DNA of 16,583 bases, taken from positions 1 through 16,583 of the forward strand of contig CAZMGG010000124.1 in the NCBI GenBank assembly GCA_964565715.1, in the 5' to 3' direction. The notes beneath the pieces are model-generated. The model was not told the origin of the DNA and did no database searches. It worked only from the letters and a program-made list of their open reading frames with translations. Below are positions 7,127 to 14,580 of this stretch, piece by piece (positions within the stretch are counted from its first letter, which is position 1; every line of letters starts with the position of its first letter). Made by a program: the position numbers and the translations under genes. Source of the DNA: CAZMGG01 sp964565715 (lineage in GTDB: Bacteria; Planctomycetota; UBA1135; UBA2386).

Positions 7127-7210
7127 AAAAGGCCGGCAGCGGTCCCAGGCCGTCCATGCACCCGGATCGGTCTCGCGGCGATCCGGCCGGCCTGGGTTGC
7201 CGCTGCCGGC
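7127..7210 (-). terminator. Large three-tier hairpin with T run, probable terminator or structured RNA
   Basis: Three perfect stems nest inside each other: 11 bp (7132-7142 with 7200-7210), 8 bp (7144-7151 with 7189-7196) and 8 bp (7162-7169 with 7179-7186), closing a 9-base loop. On the minus strand the outer stem is followed by C and then TTTT and CTCTC, as expected for a factor-independent terminator. The plus-strand side has no T run, so the element is oriented with the minus-strand gene that stops at 7293, 83 nt upstream. At 79 nt it is much larger than a usual terminator, so it could also be the 3' part of a small RNA or a structured 3' UTR. Confidence 0.65.
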
Positions 7211-7292
7211 AAACCCCTACTCGTGCTCTCCGACGAGCAAGTCGTGTGCCGTATTCCGCGATTGCGACGGGAACCCCGCTCCGAGTTGCGCC

Positions 7293-8291
7293 CTACCGCA
7301 GACGGAAGTCCCGCTCGGTCACCGCCTGGCCGTGGTCGCACCGCAGGATCTCGAGCACCGTGGTCGGGCGGCCCTCGCCATCCACCAGCACCCGCCGGAA
7401 CGGCATCCGCACGCCGCCCACCTCGCGCCAGTCCTCCAGCAGCATGCGCCGGGAATGGCCGGAGCTGGCGAGCTGGTAGATCAACTCGCGGGGCTGCAGC
7501 ACGCTCGCCTCGCACAGCAGCTCGAAGCGATCGCGCGGCCGCGGCGTCAGTTCGGGCCCGAGCAGGTCGCTGCCCGAGTCGGGCCGCCGTTCGATGCGCA
7601 GGCGGGTCAGCGTCTCGCCGCCGCGCTGGACCTGGTCCCGCCCCATCACCGCGTAGGCGGCGCCATCGCCGAAGCACCATGGCATCCGCAGCAGCAGCCC
7701 GAACAGGGCGAGTTCGTGGCTGGCGGCCTCGGCCAGGGTCGGCCAGGGCATGCCCTGCCGTTCGGCGAACACCGAGGCGCCGGCGCGCCCGTAGACGCGG
7801 CCGTCGGCGAACTCGATGCGGTCCCGTTCCGGATGGCCGAGGTCGGCGCGATGGGTCAGCTCGCGCATGCCGATCGGCTCGCCCTGCGGGCCGAAGGCGG
7901 TGAGGCGCCACCAGACCGTGACGCCGCCCATCGCCCGCAGGGCGCCGGGCGATCGCACCGCCTGGTACACGTCCAGCAGCGGCGAGCCGAGTTCGACGCC
8001 CGACGGCACCGCCGGCTGGGCGGGGCTGGTGCCGGTGCCGGCCGCGGGCAGTGGCCGCACGGTGACCGGCGGCGGCGTGGCGTTGCGGGCCGGCGGTGCC
8101 TCCGAGGGCCAGGGCACCGGCGCCGCCGCCGGCGCCGTCGTGGTCGGCACCACCGGCCAGCCGTTCTTGTCGAACTCCACCGCCGGCGGCCGGGTCTCGC
8201 CGGCCGGCGCCGGCTGGCCCTTCGGCTCCTGGGGCGTGGGCTGCTGCGGCAGGGACACCGCCAGGGCCGCGAGGCAGGCGAGGGTGAGCAT
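7293..8291 (-). CDS. Secreted protein with LolA-like C-terminal fold, function unknown
   Basis: A 332-residue exported protein. MLTLACLAALAVSLPQ is a short signal peptide. A long Pro/Ala/Thr-rich low-complexity segment follows (about 17-100) with no expected structure. The remainder (about 105-332) reads as a run of beta strands, beginning with LLDVYQAVRSPGALRAMGGV and ending with a segment of the type WREVGGVRMPFRRVLVDGEG then TTVLEILRC. This order resembles LolA/LolB-like periplasmic lipid- or lipoprotein-binding proteins. That is fold-level inference, with no motif to prove it. The ATG at 8291 has a perfect GGAGG (8303-8299) 7 nt upstream. It is transcribed away from the plus-strand TPR lipoprotein gene and is followed by the large hairpin at 7132-7210. 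Confidence 0.85.
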   Translation of the reverse strand: MLTLACLAALAVSLPQQPTPQEPKGQPAPAGETRPPAVEFDKNGWPVVPTTTAPAAAPVPWPSEAPPARNATPPPVTVRPLPAAGTGTSPAQPAVPSGVELGSPLLDVYQAVRSPGALRAMGGVTVWWRLTAFGPQGEPIGMRELTHRADLGHPERDRIEFADGRVYGRAGASVFAERQGMPWPTLAEAASHELALFGLLLRMPWCFGDGAAYAVMGRDQVQRGGETLTRLRIERRPDSGSDLLGPELTPRPRDRFELLCEASVLQPRELIYQLASSGHSRRMLLEDWREVGGVRMPFRRVLVDGEGRPTTVLEILRCDHGQAVTERDFRLR

Positions 8292-8303
8292 CGTGTCGCC
8301 TCC

Positions 8304-8313
8304 ATCGGCCGAT
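8304..8313. other. 10-bp palindrome next to a ribosome binding site
   Basis: ATCGGCCGAT is a perfect palindrome directly beside the GGAGG (8303-8299) of the LolA-like gene, in the short region shared by two divergent genes. It could be an operator or a hairpin nucleus; it is short enough to be chance. Confidence 0.2.
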
Positions 8314-8333
8314 CCGGGCCCCGTGGTTGAGCC

Positions 8334-8349
8334 GGAAGCGCCCGTGCCA
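8334..8349 (-). promoter_or_regulatory. Sigma-54-like promoter candidate for the LolA-like gene
   Basis: On the minus strand TGGCACG (8349-8343) is a perfect -24 element, followed after GGCG by CTTCC where TTGCW is expected. The key -12 G is replaced by T, so the match is incomplete. A start site would fall about 30 nt before ATG 8291. This is weak evidence on its own. Confidence 0.2.
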
Positions 8350-8395
8350 ACGGCCCTTGTTCCAATTCGCCCGCCGGTTCTCGATGCTGGCGGCG

Positions 8396-10168
8396 ATGCC
8401 CACCCGCCGCCCGGCCCTGATCGCCCTGCTGCTGTGCGGTGCCTGCGCCAGCTCCCCCACGCCCGGCACGGCGGCGGTGGAACGGCCGGCGGTCACGGTC
8501 GCCCAGGCCCTGCCGGCGGGCAGCGTGCTGCGGCCCGATCCCGCCGAACTGACCACCGCCGGCCGGGCGCCGCTGCTCGCCATCGACGGCTGGCTGCGGG
8601 AGGCGCTGCGGCAGAGCCGGCACTTCGACCTCGCCGCCGGGCCCGACGATGTGACCGCGTTGCCCGAACGGAGCCTCTGGCGCGTGCAGATCGGCTGCGA
8701 TCCCACCGCCCGCGTCCTCACCGCGACGCTGCTCCCGCCCGACGCCGCCGCGGTGCCGCTCGGCAGCGCCTCGTTCGCCGGCCAGTCGCTGCCGGCGGCG
8801 GTGGACCAGCTCGCGTTCGGCGTGCGGCTGGCGCTGGGCGATCCGGTGGCCGAGCCGCCGCTGCCGGTGGCGCTGGCCTACAGCCCGGACGCGAGCGCGG
8901 TGACCCGCACCGAGAACGGGCTGCGCAGCCTGCAGGAAGGCCGGCTGCGCGACGCGCTCGGCGAACTGCTGGCAGCGCGGCGCCTGGACGGCGGCAATCC
9001 GATCGCGCTGGACGCCCTGGCGGCGCTGCGGGCCCTGCTGGGCGAGACCGCCGACGCCGAGGCCATCGCCCGCGAAGGCCTCGCCCTCGAGCAACGCCTC
9101 ACCGCGCCGACCCAGCATCGCCTGGCCCGCAGCCTGCTGCTGGCCCGGGCCACCCAGCAGCCGGCGGCGGCGGCGGTGCGCGACGCCGAACTGCTGGCGC
9201 TGGGCCGGGCCGGCCAGCGGGAACGCCCCCACGACCCGCAGTGCCGGCTCACCGAGGCCTGCGCGCTCAGCTTCCAGGGCGACTTCGCCGCCGCCTTGCC
9301 CCTCTGGCGCGATGTCGCCCGCCGCCTGCCGGGCAGCGCCGTGGCGCTCTACCACCTGGGCTGGGCGGAACTGGCGGCGGGCCGGCCGGCGGCGGCGGCC
9401 GAGGCCCTGCTGCGCTGCACCGGCCGCCTGCCGCGGGGCGCCACCACCCTGCCGCTGCTGCTGGCGCGCTACGAACAGGGCGACCACGACGGCCTGCGGC
9501 GCCTGTTCGCCGAGCTGCAGGCCGATCCCGACGTCGCCGACGGCACGGCCGGCTTCGAACTGCAGCGCATGCGGGCGGCGCACGCGATCCTGACCGATCG
9601 GCCCGACGAGGCGACGCGGCTCCTGCTCGACTCCCTCGAATGGCTGCGGCGGCGGCCGTCGCTGCTGGCCGAGCGCGCCCGCGAGGTGGCCGCCACCGCC
9701 GAGGTGCTGGTGCGGCTCGGCCAGGCCGAGGCCACCGGCCTGCGCCTGCAGGCGCTGCAGGACCTGCGCCTGCCGTCGGCGCCGCTGCAGGACGCGCTGG
9801 CCTTCGGCCAGGGCCTGGTGGAGGTGGCCCGCACCGGCCGCCGCGCGCTCGCCGCCGAGCAGGGGCTGCTGCGCGACGGCCGCCTCGACGCCTGGGGCTT
9901 CGCCCTGCAGGCGTTCGGCCACCGCAAGGCCGGCGAACTGCAGGCCGAGCACGAGGCCCTGGCGCAGGCCACGCGTCTCGACGACGGGCCGCTGCAGAAG
10001 GCCGCGCTGGTGCGCAGCCTGCAGGCCATGGGCCGCGACCGCGACGCCGGACTGCTGCAGGCGGCGCTGCGCCGCGAGATGGCCGTGATCCACCTGCGGC
10101 AGCGGCTGCAGCACCCGCTGCTGGCGCCGGAACTGGCGCTCGCCTCGCGCACGCTGCCCTCGCCGTGA
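8396..10168 (+). CDS. TPR lipoprotein with TolB/FlgO-like N-terminal domain
   Basis: A 590-residue protein from ATG 8396. MPTRRPALIALLLCGACASSP is a lipoprotein-type signal with Cys17 as the likely acylated residue. Residues about 40-160 (LAIDGWLREALRQSRHFDLA, then alternating strands, then FGVRLALGD) resemble the TolB-N/FlgO-like domain found before TPRs in many multidomain regulators; here no kinase or DNA-binding domain is present. TPR-like helix pairs follow at about 173-235 and 287-346, and irregular repeats continue to the C-terminus. It probably acts as an envelope scaffold, but the ligand is unknown. ATG 8384 and TTG 8327 are possible in-frame starts; none has a good ribosome site, and 8396 gives the cleanest signal peptide. 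It is divergent from the LolA-like gene and convergent with the GNAT gene, whose stop is 19 nt away. Confidence 0.85.
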   Translation: MPTRRPALIALLLCGACASSPTPGTAAVERPAVTVAQALPAGSVLRPDPAELTTAGRAPLLAIDGWLREALRQSRHFDLAAGPDDVTALPERSLWRVQIGCDPTARVLTATLLPPDAAAVPLGSASFAGQSLPAAVDQLAFGVRLALGDPVAEPPLPVALAYSPDASAVTRTENGLRSLQEGRLRDALGELLAARRLDGGNPIALDALAALRALLGETADAEAIAREGLALEQRLTAPTQHRLARSLLLARATQQPAAAAVRDAELLALGRAGQRERPHDPQCRLTEACALSFQGDFAAALPLWRDVARRLPGSAVALYHLGWAELAAGRPAAAAEALLRCTGRLPRGATTLPLLLARYEQGDHDGLRRLFAELQADPDVADGTAGFELQRMRAAHAILTDRPDEATRLLLDSLEWLRRRPSLLAERAREVAATAEVLVRLGQAEATGLRLQALQDLRLPSAPLQDALAFGQGLVEVARTGRRALAAEQGLLRDGRLDAWGFALQAFGHRKAGELQAEHEALAQATRLDDGPLQKAALVRSLQAMGRDRDAGLLQAALRREMAVIHLRQRLQHPLLAPELALASRTLPSP

Positions 10169-10187
10169 GGGGCGGCGGGCACGGGGC

Positions 10188-11000
10188 CTACAGCAGCAGC
10201 AGCCGGCAGGCGCCGGCGGGCCGCAGGCCGGCCCGCACGTAGGCCGCGCGCGCCGCGGTGTTCTGCGCGGCGACGTGCAGGCACACCGGGCCGGGTGCCG
10301 CGGCGAGCACCGACGCCACCAGCGCGGTGGCGTGGCCGCGGCCGCGTTCCAAAGGCGGGGTGAACACGCCCTCCAGCACCAGCCCGCCCGGGCCGTCGCT
10401 GCCGAAGTCGAGCTTGCAGACGATGCCGCCCACCGGCCCCAGCACCCGCGTGCTGCCCTCGGCGATGCGCGCCAGCACCGTTTCGCGCAGCCAGGCACGG
10501 TCGACCCGCCGCGGATCGATGCACAGGTCGCTCTCGTTGAGCTGCAGGGCGGCGTCCTCCAGGAACGCCGCCTCGTCGCGGCCGGGCGCGCGCACGGTGC
10601 CCCGCACCAGGTCCCTCGCCGCGTCGGCTTCGGTGCCGGCGAAGTAGAGCTGATCGCGGTGCACCAGGGGCCGCCCGCGGCTGCTGGCCCGCAGCGCGTC
10701 GACGGCGGCTGCCGGGCCCAGCGCGATCCGCCATGGCCAGCGGCTGTCGCGCACCGCCGCCGCCACCGCGCGCCCGTCCAGGGGCTCCCGTTCCACCAGG
10801 ATCAGGTTGCCGCGGGGTCCGAACCAGCACAGCCCGAGCAGCGCGTCGGTGCCGTAGAAGCCCAGGGTCTCGCCGGTGCCGTCGTGCAGCGCGTTGCGCA
10901 CGTACACGCCATGGCAGCCGGCGGCGACCGTGAGCGCGATCGCCTCGGCACGATCGTGCGGATCGAGGGCCCGGGCCCCGAACGGCGGCGACAACGGCAT
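10188..11000 (-). CDS. GNAT-family N-acetyltransferase
   Basis: A 270-residue cytoplasmic protein whose C-terminal half is a GNAT domain that uses acetyl-CoA to acylate an amine; the substrate is unknown. Seen: VFTPPLERGRGHATALV at about 212-228 contains the acetyl-CoA pyrophosphate-binding pattern R-x-x-G-x-A (Arg219, Gly222, Ala224). The strand CLHVAAQNTAARAAYVRAGL (240-259) is the usual motif B with Asn247 and a Tyr in the following helix. The N-terminal half (about 10-130, with GFYGTDALLGLCWFGPRGNL) matches the layout of two-domain GNATs that carry a degenerate DUF4081-type N-domain. The ATG at 11000 has no strong ribosome site. The gene is convergent with the TPR lipoprotein gene and starts only 30 bp from the start of a plus-strand small gene. 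The C-terminus is four Leu codons. Confidence 0.9.
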   Translation of the reverse strand: MPLSPPFGARALDPHDRAEAIALTVAAGCHGVYVRNALHDGTGETLGFYGTDALLGLCWFGPRGNLILVEREPLDGRAVAAAVRDSRWPWRIALGPAAAVDALRASSRGRPLVHRDQLYFAGTEADAARDLVRGTVRAPGRDEAAFLEDAALQLNESDLCIDPRRVDRAWLRETVLARIAEGSTRVLGPVGGIVCKLDFGSDGPGGLVLEGVFTPPLERGRGHATALVASVLAAAPGPVCLHVAAQNTAARAAYVRAGLRPAGACRLLLL

Positions 11001-11030
11001 CGGCGCTCAAGATTGCGCCCGGGAGCGCCG

Positions 11031-11423
11031 ATGGCAACGGCCAGCCGGCCCCGTCCGGACCGAACCGTGACCAGCAACCGCCCATCCCTCTCCCCGCCCA
11101 CGGTGCCCGCCGACGTGCGCACCCTCGACCTCGGCCAGCGCCACGCCCTGCGGCAGCGGCTGGCCTTGGCCCAGGCCGAATGGCTGCCCCGCCTGCGGGC
11201 CCTGGTCGAGCCGCCGGCGCCGGACGGCGACTTCCCGGCGTTCCTGCTGGCCACCGAGCCGTTCGCCTGGCTGCAAGCGGCGATCGGCGACGCCCGGCAG
11301 CCCGCCGACCTGGCGCCGGCCACCGCCGACGCACTGCAGCGCTTCGTCGATGCGTTCCGCGACTACCTGCGCACGCTGGCCGGCGAGGACGCGTTCGGCG
11401 GCCCCGCCCGGCGCGCCAGCTAA
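11031..11423 (+). CDS. Small uncharacterised protein
   Basis: A 130-residue protein that I do not recognise. The first 28 residues are polar and Pro/Arg/Ser-rich; the rest looks helical (RHALRQRLALAQAEWLPRLR, then FAWLQAAIGDAR and LQRFVDAFRDYLRTLAG) with three Trp residues overall. No signal peptide or membrane segment is visible, so it is probably cytoplasmic. ATG 11031 has GGGAG 5 nt upstream; GTG at 11067 is a possible later start. It lies between the divergent GNAT gene (30 bp away) and the convergent HIT gene, whose stop codon it overlaps (TAA 11421-11423 against TAG 11422-11420). This fully enclosed, tightly packed position and the ribosome site are the main evidence that it is real. 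Confidence 0.65.
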   Translation: MATASRPRPDRTVTSNRPSLSPPTVPADVRTLDLGQRHALRQRLALAQAEWLPRLRALVEPPAPDGDFPAFLLATEPFAWLQAAIGDARQPADLAPATADALQRFVDAFRDYLRTLAGEDAFGGPARRAS

Positions 11424-11802
11424 CGCAGGGAACGCGCCAGCGCCGCCAGTTCGGCGTCGGCCATCGGCGTCCCGCCGAGCGGCGGAAACTGGCCGGGCGC
11501 GTCGGTCGGCACCAGGTGCACGTGGGCGTGCCGCACCTCCCAGCCGACCACGCCGATGCAGACCCGCGCGCAGCCGAGCCGCTGCCGCAGGCGGGCCGCC
11601 AGCCGGCGGGCGGTGCGCCACAGCGCGTCGTACTCGTCGTCGCCGAGGTCCCACACCGAGTCGGCGACGCGCCTGGTGAGCAGGATGGTGTGGCCCGGCC
11701 GGATCGGCGAGGGATGCAGGAAGGCGAGGTGTTCCTGGTCCTCGTGCACGCGGTGGCACGGCGCGCGGCCCGCCACCAGATCGGCGAAGGTCTTCGGCGC
11801 GC

Positions 11803-11806
<4 letters not shown>
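11420..11806 (-). CDS. HIT-family nucleotide hydrolase/transferase
   Basis: A 128-residue protein of typical HIT length. Seen: HAHVHLV at 93-99, the His-x-His-x-His triad (His93, His95, His97) that binds the alpha-phosphate and supplies the nucleophile. HPSPIRPGHTILLTRR at 31-46 is the family's conserved N-terminal strand-turn segment. HIT proteins act on AMP-amidates, dinucleoside polyphosphates or similar nucleotides in the cytoplasm; the substrate here cannot be told. The start ATG 11806 overlaps the stop of the upstream SSP411/DUF255 gene as ATGA, so the two are probably translationally coupled. A GAGG lies 11 nt upstream, rather far. The stop overlaps that of the convergent small gene by three bases. 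Confidence 0.95.
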
Positions 11807-13923
<2,117 letters not shown>

Positions 13924-13974
13924 CGCGGGGCGCCATTGTTGGCCGCCCCGCGCGGCAACGGAAGGGCAGCCGGC

Positions 13975-14511
13975 CTACTTCGGCGCCTGCAGGTGCGTGT
14001 CCAGGCGGGCGAGGCTCGCCTCCTGCTGCTTCTTCACCGAGTCCTGCACCGCGCCGAACCAGCCGACCCAGCGCGAGATCACCGACGACAGCCGGCCCTG
14101 GTCGTGCCAGGTGACCCGGGTGCCCTCGCCCTCGGCCACCAGATCGAAGCCGCCGCCGCCCAGCACGCCATGGCCGGTCACCGCGAAGTCGTAGCGGACG
14201 CGTCCGGGCGCCACCTCGGTGAGGGTCAGGGTCGCCTCGCCCTCGCTGCCGCGCCAGCGCAGGACGCTGCCGACGGTGCCGGTGGCCCCCTCCACGGTGC
14301 GCTCGGTGCTCGGCCCGAGCACCGCATCGACGCTGCTCCACTTCTGCCACGTCGCCAGATCGGTCAGCGTCGCCTGCACCCGCGCCGGCGCCACCGGCAG
14401 CGTGCGCACGGTCTCCACCCGCCACCGGTCGGCCAGCGAGGCGCCGACGCCGAAGAACACCAGGACCAGCAGCAGGGCCGCGCCGAGCACGGCCAGGACG
14501 GGGCGATTCAT
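13975..14511 (-). CDS. Membrane-anchored SRPBCC (START/polyketide-cyclase-like) protein
   Basis: A 178-residue protein. Residues about 4-26 form one hydrophobic anchor (VLAVLGAALLLVLVFFGV). The rest is an SRPBCC helix-grip domain: TLPVAPARVQATLTDLATWQKWSS at 37-60 has the characteristic D-x-x-x-W-x-x-W pattern after a first strand. Beta strands follow (VLRWRGSEGEATLTLTEV, RVRYDFAV, TRVTWHDQG), and the long C-terminal helix runs from about 145 to 175. The family binds hydrophobic ligands in a central cavity; the ligand here is unknown. Topology suggests the domain lies outside the cytoplasm. The ATG at 14511 has no obvious Shine-Dalgarno sequence. It sits between the toroid protein gene (69 bp upstream) and the SSP411 gene, likely in one transcript. 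Confidence 0.9.
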   Translation of the reverse strand: MNRPVLAVLGAALLLVLVFFGVGASLADRWRVETVRTLPVAPARVQATLTDLATWQKWSSVDAVLGPSTERTVEGATGTVGSVLRWRGSEGEATLTLTEVAPGRVRYDFAVTGHGVLGGGGFDLVAEGEGTRVTWHDQGRLSSVISRWVGWFGAVQDSVKKQQEASLARLDTHLQAPK

Positions 14512-14580
14512 GGGGCGGGGACGGTAGTCAATGCCGCGGCCGCCCTCAACGGACTCGCCGGGAATGCCCCATCCGGCGGT

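Larger units (their letters stand above)
6762..7292. other. 530-bp intergenic region with strong inverted repeats
   Basis: No protein family is recognisable here on either strand, and the open frames crossing it are Pro/Arg/Ala-rich noise. It holds a large nested hairpin with a T run on the minus strand (7127-7210) and a perfect 9-bp inverted repeat at 6823-6848 in the likely leader of the TPR lipoprotein gene. A smaller 5-bp repeat lies at 7220-7237. No tRNA pattern was found. The promoter of the TPR lipoprotein gene is probably between 6762 and 7130, but no clear -35/-10 pair can be named. Confidence 0.5.

Noticed and set aside
6762..7157. N-terminal extension of the TPR lipoprotein by 132 codons
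   Set aside because: The ATG at 6761 has GAGG at 6 nt and begins a lipoprotein signal; the upstream part would bury that signal and has no recognisable sequence.
7856..10498. Minus-strand open frame of 880 codons opposite the plus-strand TPR lipoprotein
   Set aside because: It overlaps three better-supported genes and its translation is Gln/Gly/Arg-rich without motifs.
14526..14531. TTGACT as a -35 promoter box for the SRPBCC gene
   Set aside because: A -10 element at proper spacing would fall inside the coding sequence after the ATG at 14511.
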